DNA of 6,873 bases from an uncultured Collinsella sp. (GCA_902465425.1 CABQNA010000082.1:1-6873), one strand, 5' to 3'. Shown: positions 1 through 5,937, counted from the first letter of the stretch. Notes: generated by a model not told the origin, from the sequence alone. Numbers and translations are program-made.

Positions 1-58
1 GTGGCTTGCGCGGGACGCACGGTGCCCGTGGCTTGCGGCCAGCCCGGCGATGGATGCG

Positions 59-490
59 TTACTGGATGCGAGTTCGGCAGTAGGGGCAGACCTTCCAGTG
101 CGCATCGAGCGGGCGATGGCAGCTGGGGCAGACATTGCGAACCTGGGTGTCGCACACCGGACAGACGACGAAGTCCTTCTCGATGGGCGCGCCGCACTGC
201 GGGCAGGTGCCGTACTGGGCAAGCTGGCGCTCGCGCAGGGCCATGTCCAGCTCCTGCTCCTCGCGGTCGGACGCGTAGGAGTGCGGGCGCAGGACCAGGT
301 AGGCGATGAGGCCCACAAACGGGATGAGGGCGATGATGCCCCATGCCACGTAGGCGCTGGCGCCGCGGCGGCGAGCGTCGATGAACACATAGACGACCGA
401 CAGCACATACAGGGCGATGATAAAGCCAACGAAGGCATAAACGACGCCCATAAGCTGCGGCGACATGAGCTCGGAGATGTACTTGGACAT
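59..490 (-). CDS. Two-TM membrane protein with double zinc ribbon
   Basis: A 143-residue protein of unknown function. The N-terminal part has two hydrophobic segments, about residues 13-37 and 46-69. The second, with its Trp and IPFVGLIAYLVLRP, resembles the short membrane domain found at the N-terminus of phospholipase-D-like proteins. A charged linker (about 70-92, DREEQELDMALRERQ) follows. Two CxxC...CxxC zinc ribbons come next: Cys96/99 with Cys110/113, and Cys121/124 with Cys135/138. All eight ligands are intact. The ribbons are probably cytosolic and may bind protein or nucleic acid, but the role is not known. I chose the ATG at 488-490 because GAAAGG (499-504 on the opposite strand) sits 8 bases ahead. 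A start 15 codons further upstream has no such site and would add residues before the first membrane segment. It is divergent from the flavoprotein operon. A TGGTAAACT extended -10 lookalike lies at 526-534, too weak to call a promoter. Confidence 0.85.
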   Translation of the reverse strand: MSKYISELMSPQLMGVVYAFVGFIIALYVLSVVYVFIDARRRGASAYVAWGIIALIPFVGLIAYLVLRPHSYASDREEQELDMALRERQLAQYGTCPQCGAPIEKDFVVCPVCDTQVRNVCPSCHRPLDAHWKVCPYCRTRIQ

Positions 491-590
491 TACGGGTACC
501 TTTCGGAATATTAACAGTCCGGTCAAGTTTACCACGGGGTTTGTTTATATGGGACCACGGCTAGGGGCGGGGCTGGCGCGGACACAAACA

Positions 591-645
591 TCTCAATCTG
601 TAACAGGTGGGAGCGGAATCCGGGTCTAGATGTTACAGGTCGAGA
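591..645. repeat. Imperfect palindrome, copy A of a tandem pair
   Basis: Left arm 591-605 (TCTCAATCTGTAACA) and right arm 631-645 (TGTTACAGGTCGAGA) are inverted copies with 2 mismatches in 15, separated by 25 bases. The unit recurs 80 bases downstream. It lies in the roughly 400-base gap between divergent genes. No T-tract follows, so it is not an intrinsic terminator. It could be a dispersed intergenic repeat or paired protein-binding half-sites. Confidence 0.85.
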
Positions 646-670
646 CAAACGGAGGGGGGCCAGACTAACG

Positions 671-725
671 TCTCAATCTGTAACATCTGGAACCCAAATC
701 CTCGTCTAACTGTTACAGATCGAGA
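671..725. repeat. Imperfect palindrome, copy B of a tandem pair
   Basis: Left arm 671-685 is identical to the left arm of copy A. Right arm 711-725 (TGTTACAGATCGAGA) matches its inverse with one mismatch in 15. The spacer is again exactly 25 bases but has a different sequence. Both copies are flanked by similar bases (AAC before or near the left arm, AACGG after the right arm), so the duplicated unit is about 69 bases: 584-652 and 664-732. The rest of the gap, 733-863, shows no gene and no further repeat that I can support. Confidence 0.85.
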
Positions 726-863
726 CGAACGGTTGCCGTAGTTGTCGGCAGACGAGGTTGTCGACGTTGCCGGGTCTCCCCTCGCCTGCCGTTGGCGGAT
801 GTTGCGGGGCTGTTCGCCGCATTGCCGCCGCGCTGGGGATGTGTAGACCGTAGGATAGTCTTA

Positions 864-878
864 TTGACAGCCTGTCAA
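864..878. promoter_or_regulatory. Putative operator palindrome ahead of flavoprotein operon
   Basis: TTGACAGCCTGTCAA is a perfect inverted repeat with 7-base arms around one central base. It ends 17 bases before the GTG start at 896 and just ahead of the ribosome-binding site. Its placement suits a repressor site at or just after the transcription start. A poor -10-like TAGGAT lies at 851-856, with no good -35 to match. The left half resembles a -35 box (TTGACA), but no -10 lies at the right distance downstream. The shape is typical of a dimeric TetR- or GntR-type regulator; the regulator is not in this window. Confidence 0.5.
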
Positions 879-895
879 CTCGTCTGGGAGGCACT

Positions 896-2353
896 GTGGC
901 AGAAACGTTTGATATCGCGATTGTCGGCGCGGGCATCACCGGATGCGCCATCGCGCGGCAGCTCGCGAGGTTTGACCTTTCCATTTGCGTGGTCGAGGCG
1001 GGCAACGATATCGCGCTGGGCGCATCGAAGGCCAACGGCGGCCTGGTGCACGCCGGCTACGATCCAACACCGGGCACGGTTAAGGCCCAGGTCAACGCCC
1101 GTGGCTGCGAACTGTACGGTACGTGGGCGCAGGAGCTGGGCTTTCTGTTCTGCCGCACCGGGTCGATGGTGTTGGGCTTTAACGACAAGGATCGCGCGCA
1201 TCTGGAGAAACTGCGGTGCAACGGCAATGTCAACGGTGTGCCCGAGCTGTCGATCGTCGGGCCCGACCGCATCCACGAATTAGAGCCGCGCGCGAGCGCC
1301 CAGGCCACGTGTGCGCTATGGTGCCCTTCGACCGGTTACGTTGACCCGTTTGAAGTGGCCATAGCCGCTTTGGAGAACGCGGTCGCCAACGGCGTGACAT
1401 TTATTCGGTCTGCGCCAGTGGAGGCAATTGAAGTTGCGGGCTCGGATGACGGAGCCGCACACTTTACGCTGGCGACTCCCGCTGGCAACGTGCGCTGCCG
1501 TTACCTGATTAACGCCGCGGGCAACGGTGCCGCAGACATTTCGCATATGGCGGGCGCCGAGGAGTTTCAGATGGTCTGGCGCCAGGGCAACATCGTGGTG
1601 CTGGACAAGGAACCGCGCACGCTCATGCCGCTCTACCCCGTGCCGACGCCGGTGTCGAAGGGTGTTATCGTCACGGGCACCGTGCACGGCAACACCGTGA
1701 TCACCGCCACGGCCGCCGTGCGCGAGCCGGGCGACACGCAAACCTATGCGAGCGATGTAAACGCGCTGCTGACAGGTGCACGCAAGCTGGCGCCCGATCT
1801 GGATACGCGCCGCGTGGTGCGCGCATTTGCCGGCGGGCGTCCGGTCATTCAAGGAACGAACGACTTCTTTATTGGACAGTCGGCCGTGGTGCCGGGGCTT
1901 TTCCAGGCGGCGGGCGTTCAGTCGCCGGGTGTGGCAAGCGCGCCGGCCATTGCCGAGCGCATGGAGCTTGTGATGCGTGAGGCGGGCGTGGAGCTGCACG
2001 AGCGGGCGGACTGGAACCCAATTCGCCGCGCGCCGGACGACTTTGACCGTGCACCGCTGGCGCGCAAGGAGGAGCTGATCGAGTCCGATCCCGCGTGGGG
2101 GCAGATCGTCTGCCGTTGCGAGACGGTGCCCGAGGCCGAGATTGTGGCCGCGATTCGGCGCCAGCCGGGCGCAGTTTCGGTCGAGGGCGTCAAGCGCCGC
2201 TGCCGCGCCGGCATGGGTCGGTGCCAAAGCGGCTTTTGCCAGAGCCGTGTGGTTGCGATCCTGGCGCGCGAGCTGGGCTGCGACCCCAGCGAGGTGCTGT
2301 TGGAGGATGCCGGATCTTGGTTGGTCGAGGGACCGCTGAAGGGGGTGCGTTAG
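896..2353 (+). CDS. GlpA-like FAD-dependent dehydrogenase with C-terminal BFD-type [2Fe-2S] domain
   Basis: A 485-residue soluble flavoprotein of the DAO/GlpA fold. The FAD-binding motif GAGITG is at residues 11-16, with the ribose-binding acidic residue Glu34 at the end of the second strand. GASKANGGLVHAGYD (about 42-56) is the signature of the GlpA/LhgO-like branch. The C-terminal BFD-like domain starts near residue 404 with CxC (Cys406, Cys408) and continues to RCRAGMGRCQSGFC, giving Cys443 and Cys448. These four should hold a [2Fe-2S] cluster. Cys436 is an extra cysteine, and Ser445 replaces the usual Gly of CQG. The start is GTG with GGGAGG (886-891) 4 bases ahead. The next gene begins after a single base. 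Homologues in Firmicutes and Thermotogae are usually annotated as glycerol-3-phosphate dehydrogenase. No glycerol kinase or facilitator is visible here, so the substrate is inferred; a 2-hydroxy-acid oxidase is the main alternative. Confidence 0.9.
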   Translation: MAETFDIAIVGAGITGCAIARQLARFDLSICVVEAGNDIALGASKANGGLVHAGYDPTPGTVKAQVNARGCELYGTWAQELGFLFCRTGSMVLGFNDKDRAHLEKLRCNGNVNGVPELSIVGPDRIHELEPRASAQATCALWCPSTGYVDPFEVAIAALENAVANGVTFIRSAPVEAIEVAGSDDGAAHFTLATPAGNVRCRYLINAAGNGAADISHMAGAEEFQMVWRQGNIVVLDKEPRTLMPLYPVPTPVSKGVIVTGTVHGNTVITATAAVREPGDTQTYASDVNALLTGARKLAPDLDTRRVVRAFAGGRPVIQGTNDFFIGQSAVVPGLFQAAGVQSPGVASAPAIAERMELVMREAGVELHERADWNPIRRAPDDFDRAPLARKEELIESDPAWGQIVCRCETVPEAEIVAAIRRQPGAVSVEGVKRRCRAGMGRCQSGFCQSRVVAILARELGCDPSEVLLEDAGSWLVEGPLKGVR

Positions 2354-2354
2354 G

Positions 2355-3716
2355 ATGGCGGAATTCAAATCGAGCGCGATTGATTGCAGCGTCGTAGAAG
2401 ACGTTCAAACGCAAGCCTTCGACGTGGTCGTTATCGGCGGCGGACCTGCCGGCATGGCGGCCGCGCTTTCCGCGCATAAGGCCGGCGCGCGCGTGGCCAT
2501 CGTGGAGCGCGAACAGCACCTGGGCGGCATCCTCCGCCAGTGTATTCACCCCGGTTTTGGCCTTTCGCACTTTAAGCAGGAGCTCACCGGTCCCGAGTAC
2601 GCGCAACGCTTTATCGACGAGGTGCGCGCGACCGACATTGCGCTGTTCTTGAACAGCATGGTGATTGGGATTGATTCAGGCGAGCCTACAGAAGACACGG
2701 CGGTCCATGCCGTCACGCTCATGAGCCCTGCCGGCATGCTGCAGCTCACCGGGCGCGCGGTCGTCCTTGCCATGGGCTGCCGTGAGCGCACCCGCAGCGA
2801 GATCAAGATCCCTGGCAGCCGTCCCGCCGGCGTGTTTACGGCGGGCCTGGCGCAGCGATACATCAATATCGAAAATCTCAAGCCCGGCTCGCGTGCCGTC
2901 ATTTTGGGCTCGGGCGATATCGGGCTGATCATGGCACGCCGCTGCACGCTCGAGGGGATTTCCGTCGAGGGCGTGTACGAGCTCATGCCGTACGCCAACG
3001 GTCTGCGCCGCAACGTCAAGAACTGCCTGGACGATTTTGGAATTCCGCTGCACCTGTCCACCACCGTCACGCGAGTGATCGGACACGATCGCGTGGAGGC
3101 CGTCGAGGTAAGCCAGGTCGACGTGCACCTGGCGCCCATTCCGGGAACCGAGCGCGTTGTTCCGTGCGACACGCTGCTGCTTTCGGTGGGTCTGATTCCC
3201 GAAAACGAGCTTTCAGTGGGCGCGGGCGTTGAGCTTGACCCACGCACGCGCGGCGCCGTCGTGGACCAGAGCCTGCAAACGGGCGTGCCGGGCATCTTTG
3301 CCTGTGGCAACGTGCTGCACGTGCACGACCTGGCCGACAACGTGACGACCGAGTCCGAGCGTGCCGGCGCGGCTGCGGCGGCATACGCGCTGGGGAGCGG
3401 CGCGAACGTCGGGCACGGTACTGCGGACCCGAGCTGCCAGTTCACGGTCTCCCCCGCCGGCATTGCGGGCTACGCGCTGCCGGGACGCATTACGGCTGTG
3501 GCACTCACCAAACTCAACTTCCGCGTGCGCCGACCGGTCGACGCCGCCCGCGTGCGCATTCTGGCAGGCGACGAAGAACTGTTTGCAGGAAAGGTCCGCC
3601 CGTTTAAACCAAGTGTAATGGAGAGCTTCCCACTGCCGGCAAAGGTGATTCAGAGCGCACTCAACCTGGGTGTTAGCGAAATTGTCCTGTCCGTCGATCC
3701 CATTGAGGAGGCATAA
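2355..3716 (+). CDS. FAD/NAD(P)-binding oxidoreductase, partner of GlpA-like subunit
   Basis: A 453-residue pyridine-nucleotide-disulfide-reductase-type flavoprotein. A 22-residue N-terminal extension precedes the FAD motif GGGPAG (28-33), with Glu51 as the ribose ligand. LGGILRQCIHPGFGL (56-70) is characteristic of this subfamily and contains Cys63. A second Rossmann motif, GSGDIG (185-190), should bind NAD(P). The FAD-closing segment is IFACGNVLHVHDLAD (314-328). The tail from about 370 is a small C-terminal domain. The ATG starts one base after the stop of the preceding gene, and the Shine-Dalgarno stretch AAGGGGGTG lies inside that gene's last codons, so translation is probably coupled. 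The likely role is to take electrons from the [2Fe-2S] domain of the first subunit and pass them to NAD+ or another acceptor. This is inferred from the family and from the conserved gene trio. Confidence 0.9.
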   Translation: MAEFKSSAIDCSVVEDVQTQAFDVVVIGGGPAGMAAALSAHKAGARVAIVEREQHLGGILRQCIHPGFGLSHFKQELTGPEYAQRFIDEVRATDIALFLNSMVIGIDSGEPTEDTAVHAVTLMSPAGMLQLTGRAVVLAMGCRERTRSEIKIPGSRPAGVFTAGLAQRYINIENLKPGSRAVILGSGDIGLIMARRCTLEGISVEGVYELMPYANGLRRNVKNCLDDFGIPLHLSTTVTRVIGHDRVEAVEVSQVDVHLAPIPGTERVVPCDTLLLSVGLIPENELSVGAGVELDPRTRGAVVDQSLQTGVPGIFACGNVLHVHDLADNVTTESERAGAAAAAYALGSGANVGHGTADPSCQFTVSPAGIAGYALPGRITAVALTKLNFRVRRPVDAARVRILAGDEELFAGKVRPFKPSVMESFPLPAKVIQSALNLGVSEIVLSVDPIEEA

Positions 3717-3719
3717 ACT

Positions 3720-4118
3720 ATGAGCGATAACGTGATCGAAACGCTGCAGTTCAACTGCACGACCTGCCCATCCGAGTGCCTTCTGACCGTAGAGGTAGGG
3801 CGCGATGCCAATGGCGCCGTGGTGGAAGTGCGCTCCGTAACCGGAAACAGCTGCCCGCGCGGCGATAAGTTCGCACATCAGGAGCTCACCTGCCCCATGC
3901 GCGTGCTCACCACCACCGTGGCCGTATCCGGAGGCGACGAAGCCCTGCTCCCCGTGCGCACGGCCAAAGCCATCCCGCTGACGCTCCACGCCCAGGCCAT
4001 GGACCTCATCCGCGGCCTAGTCGTCAACGCCCCCATCCGCATGGGCGACGTCGTGCTAGAGAACCTCCTAGACACCAACATCAACCTAATCGCCAGCATG
4101 GACATCGACCCAGCCTAG
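3720..4118 (+). CDS. DUF1667 family protein, small subunit of the flavoprotein operon
   Basis: A 132-residue protein that matches the DUF1667 pattern across its whole length. The N-terminal motif is C13-x2-C16-P-x2-C20, followed by GNSCPRG with Cys45, then QELTCPMRVLTTTV with an additional Cys58. The closing part NAPIRMGDVVLENLLDTNI (about 99-117) is also family-typical. The four shared cysteines suggest a metal or Fe-S site, but its nature has not been read from the sequence. The ATG is preceded by a strong GAGGAGG (3705-3711) at 8 bases, located inside the last codons of the upstream gene; the gap after that gene's stop is 3 bases. Genes of this family nearly always follow the two flavoproteins encoded here, so it probably belongs to the same complex. 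No canonical terminator follows; the first structure is hairpin H1, 56 bases downstream. Confidence 0.9.
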   Translation: MSDNVIETLQFNCTTCPSECLLTVEVGRDANGAVVEVRSVTGNSCPRGDKFAHQELTCPMRVLTTTVAVSGGDEALLPVRTAKAIPLTLHAQAMDLIRGLVVNAPIRMGDVVLENLLDTNINLIASMDIDPA

Positions 4119-4120
4119 CT

Positions 4121-4174
4121 AATTTGGGACGGGGCACTTTTAGCTACTCCACCATCCGCCCGGTCCTCCTCCGC
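4121..4174 (+). repeat. M motif, copy 1, preceding hairpin H1
   Basis: A GC-rich block beginning ATTTGGGACGGGG, then CTTTTAGCTAC, then CCACCATCC. It recurs at 4475-4527 with about 80-85% identity by eye and one indel, each time ending directly at the left arm of a 67-base hairpin. It begins 2 bases after the stop of the DUF1667 gene. No coding potential was recognised. Confidence 0.8.
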
Positions 4175-4241
4175 AGTTGCGGTGAAATAGTTCCTGGTTT
4201 CCGCCAAAACCCCGTCATCCAGGAACTATTCCACCGCAACT
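4175..4241. repeat. 67-bp hairpin element H, copy 1
   Basis: Left arm 4175-4197 and right arm 4219-4241 form a 23-bp stem with one A/C mismatch and a 21-base loop. The outer 15 bases are AGTTGCGGTGAAATA and the inner part is GTTCCTGG. Copies of the same total length lie at 4528-4594 and 6005-6071. No T-tract follows, so it is not a standard intrinsic terminator, though it could block 3' decay of the operon transcript. Bases 4242-4283, up to the next element, hold nothing I recognise. Confidence 0.9.
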
Positions 4242-4283
4242 ATCCTTGGAATCGGTATTCAGCTTGTGCCTACTTTAGTGCCA

Positions 4284-4443
4284 TTTCAAAACTATGCCGG
4301 ATTACGGGGCCAATTCGGAGACCCCCATCCATACCGGCAGTTTTCGATTTTTGATAAGACGTCTACCTGCGGTTTTAATTTCGCGATTTTTCCCATGGTC
4401 AAGTAATACAGGTCCAGCCCCGTAATCCGCCATACTTTTGAAA
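4284..4443. repeat. 160-bp inverted-repeat element E, copy 1
   Basis: Terminal inverted repeats 4284-4310 and 4417-4443 match at 25 of 27 positions; both mismatches place C opposite C. The right arm, read inward on the minus strand, begins TTTCAAAAGTATGGCGG. The interior holds a 48-base stretch (4356-4403) that recurs at 5856-5903 in the second element with 40 of 48 identities. A weak bulged hairpin (4333-4340 with 4367-4373) precedes a T-rich run. On the minus strand an open frame crosses the core and contains LLDHGKNREIKTAGRRL. A GTG at 4482-4484 would give 60 residues, but no convincing ribosome-binding site precedes it, so I do not call a gene. No transposase is present; a non-autonomous mobile element is possible. 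Confidence 0.8.
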
Positions 4444-4449
4444 CCAGCC

Positions 4450-4527
4450 CATTTGGGACGGGCCTCTTTCAGCCTATTTGGCACGGGGCCCTTTTAGCTA
4501 CCCCACCATCCACCCCGTCCCCACCTC
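4450..4527 (+). repeat. M motif, partial copy plus copy 2, preceding hairpin H2
   Basis: A short version (4450-4473, ATTTGGGACGGG then CTTTCAGC) is directly followed by a fuller copy (4475-4527, ATTTGGCACGGGG then CTTTTAGCTAC and CCACCATCC). The fuller copy parallels 4121-4174 and ends at the left arm of the second hairpin. The element pair M plus H is therefore duplicated in direct orientation on either side of element E. Confidence 0.8.
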
Positions 4528-4594
4528 AGTTGCGGTGAAATACGGACTGTTTTCCGGCTCCAAGCCGCCCAACGGTCCGTATTTCACCGCAACT
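4528..4594. repeat. 67-bp hairpin element H, copy 2
   Basis: Left arm 4528-4551 and right arm 4571-4594 form a 24-bp stem whose only non-Watson-Crick pair is a T/G at 4548:4574, with a 19-base loop. The outer 15 bases, AGTTGCGGTGAAATA, equal those of copy 1. The inner part is CGGACTGTT instead of GTTCCTGG, changed on both arms so that pairing is kept. It ends 52 bases before the peptidase start, and an ATG immediately after it (4596) is in frame with that gene but is not its likely start. Confidence 0.9.
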
Positions 4595-4646
4595 TATGAG
4601 GGGGCGCTTGGGATACCATGGTGGTAACCTAGCGAAAGGACGATGT

Positions 4647-5735
4647 ATGGCACATGTCGATGACCAGCGCGTGGCGCGCGTGCTCGATGCGCTCGAGGCT
4701 CAGCACCCCGGCGCGCAGCTGCTTGTGAACGACCCGTGGTCGATCTACTATCTGACCGGGTTTTATGCCGATATGTTCGAGCGTTTTTGTGGCGTGCTGC
4801 TCACACGCGGTAGCGAGCCGGTGATCCTAGTCAACGCCCTGCACCAGCTGCCAGAGTATGACAATGCGCGCGTCGCCTACCACACCGATACCGATGTCGT
4901 GGCCGACGCCATCGCGAGTGAGATCGACCCAGACAAGCCGCTTGGTATCGACACCGTCATGCGTTCCGGCTTTTTGATGCCGCTCATGGAGCGCCACGCC
5001 GCAAGCGAGTTTTTCCTGGGTGACTTTGCCGTCACCGCCGCGCGCACCCACAAGGATGCCACTGAGCAGGAGCTTATGCGCGTGTCCTCGGCAGCCAACG
5101 ACGCCGTGATGACCGACGCGATCAAGCTCGTCCACGAAGGCGTGACGGAACGCGAAATTGCCGACCAGATGCTCGGCTTGTATCGCAAGCACGGCTGCGA
5201 GGGCTTTAGCTTTCCGCCCATCGTGAGCTTTGGCGCCAACGCCGGCGACCCGCACCACGAGCCCGACAATACCGTACTCAAGCGTGACGACGTGGTGCTG
5301 TTCGACATTGGTGGACGTCGCTGCAACTATTGCTCGGACATGACGCGAACGTTCTTTTGGGGCGAGCCGGACGAGGAGACCGCGCGTATCTACGATATCG
5401 TGCGCCGCGCCAACGAGGCCGCCGAGGCGATCATCGCACCGGGCGTGCGCATGTGCGACCTGGACCGTGCCGCGCGCGACGTGATCGAGAACGCAGGCTA
5501 CGGCAAGTACTTTACGCATCGTCTGGGCCACTCGATTGGTCTGCAGGACCACGAGCCGGGCGACGTCTCGCTGGTCAATGAGCAGGTCGTTGAGCCAGGC
5601 ATGACGTTCTCGATCGAACCAGGCATCTACCTCCCCGGCCGCACCGGCGTCCGCATCGAAGACCTAGCCCTGGTGACCGAGAACGGCGTCGAGATTCTCA
5701 ACGCCTACACCCACGATCCGGTCCGCCTAGACTAG
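4647..5735 (+). CDS. M24 family metallopeptidase (Xaa-Pro aminopeptidase / proline dipeptidase type)
   Basis: A 362-residue cytosolic peptidase that removes or splits residues next to proline. An N-terminal creatinase-like domain (about 1-130) precedes the pita-bread catalytic domain. All five dinuclear-metal ligands are visible: Asp220 (LFDIGG), Asp231 (SDMTRTF), His295 (LGHSIGL), Glu324 (FSIEPGIY) and Glu338 (VRIEDLA). His302 in QDHEPG is the usual second catalytic histidine. The length is normal for short aminopeptidase P / PepQ-like enzymes; the family alone does not tell aminopeptidase from dipeptidase. I chose ATG 4647 because AAAGGA (4635-4640) sits 6 bases ahead. An in-frame ATG at 4596 lies right behind a repeat hairpin, has no ribosome-binding site and would add 17 atypical residues. 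It appears to be monocistronic. A poor TACCAT box at 4614-4619 is the only -10 candidate seen. Confidence 0.93.
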   Translation: MAHVDDQRVARVLDALEAQHPGAQLLVNDPWSIYYLTGFYADMFERFCGVLLTRGSEPVILVNALHQLPEYDNARVAYHTDTDVVADAIASEIDPDKPLGIDTVMRSGFLMPLMERHAASEFFLGDFAVTAARTHKDATEQELMRVSSAANDAVMTDAIKLVHEGVTEREIADQMLGLYRKHGCEGFSFPPIVSFGANAGDPHHEPDNTVLKRDDVVLFDIGGRRCNYCSDMTRTFFWGEPDEETARIYDIVRRANEAAEAIIAPGVRMCDLDRAARDVIENAGYGKYFTHRLGHSIGLQDHEPGDVSLVNEQVVEPGMTFSIEPGIYLPGRTGVRIEDLALVTENGVEILNAYTHDPVRLD

Positions 5736-5736
5736 C

Positions 5737-5771
5737 CAATGTGTCAAAGGAACAGTCCCTTTGACACATTG
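5737..5771. repeat. Short perfect inverted repeat just after peptidase stop
   Basis: CAATGTGTCAAAGG (5737-5750) and its exact inverse (5758-5771) form a 14-bp stem with a 7-base loop, starting one base after the stop codon. No T-tract follows. The sequence resembles the TGTGTCAAAGG(G)AC...CCCTTTGACACA palindromes that I recall as scattered intergenic repeats in gut Actinobacteria and Firmicutes. A REP-like element is the likely nature. Confidence 0.85.
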
Positions 5772-5790
5772 CGATTACGTCGCGCCACGA

Positions 5791-5937
5791 AAACGGGCTA
5801 TCTACTACGTTTAACTCGCATGGGTCGACCATGCGAGTCTTTTTTGAAAACCATCAAGCCGTCTACCTGCGGTTTTGATTTCACGATTTTCCGTGTGGTC
5901 GAGGGTAGTCGCCAAAACGTAGTAGATAGGCCCATTT
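5791..5937. repeat. Inverted-repeat element E, copy 2
   Basis: Terminal arms 5791-5812 and 5915-5937 are inverse copies with one mismatch and one single-base indel; the solid part is TATCTACTACGTTT. These ends are unrelated to those of the first E element, but the interior stretch 5856-5903 matches 4356-4403 at 40 of 48 positions without gaps. The left half carries an intrinsic terminator (5814-5845). On the minus strand the core reads TLDHTENREIKTAGRRL, close to the peptide frame of copy 1. No transposase is visible. Confidence 0.75.
5814..5845 (+). terminator. Intrinsic terminator downstream of the peptidase gene
   Basis: ACTCGCATGG (5814-5823) pairs perfectly with CCATGCGAGT (5829-5838) around a 5-base loop. 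It is followed by TC and a six-T run (5840-5845) on the plus strand. It lies about 80 bases after the peptidase stop and inside the second E element. On the minus strand only two T follow the stem, so it acts in one direction and does not serve folC. Confidence 0.85.

Noticed and set aside
1..58. Direct repeat GTGGCTTGCG at 1-10 and 28-37 and a small CACGG/CCGTG hairpin at 18-30 after the zinc-ribbon gene
   Set aside because: The repeat is only 10 bases, the stem is 5 bp and no T-run follows; not enough to call a terminator or element.
50..514. Long plus-strand open frame opposite the zinc-ribbon gene
   Set aside because: It is the antisense shadow of a gene with eight correctly spaced cysteines and a good ribosome-binding site; its own translation shows no recognisable domain.
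1316..2368. 350-codon minus-strand frame inside the GlpA-like gene
   Set aside because: High-GC antisense shadow; the plus-strand frame has intact FAD and [2Fe-2S] motifs, and the antisense translation is an Arg/His-rich string without a domain.
4124..4354. 76-codon plus-strand frame in the repeat region
   Set aside because: It runs through M, H1 and the left arm of E, has no ribosome-binding site, and its translation follows repeat sequence.
4302..4484. 60-codon minus-strand frame through element E as a real gene
   Set aside because: GTG start with no convincing ribosome-binding site and ends inside a terminal repeat. Kept only as a finding about the conserved peptide frame.
4175..4594. 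H elements as integron attC sites
   Set aside because: They are near-perfect palindromes rather than bulged, and the ends do not fit the GTTRRRY / RYYYAAC core pattern; no integrase is present.
4596..4646. Upstream ATG as the peptidase start
   Set aside because: It lies directly behind the H2 hairpin, lacks a ribosome-binding site, and adds 17 residues not typical of the family; ATG 4647 has AAAGGA 6 bases ahead.
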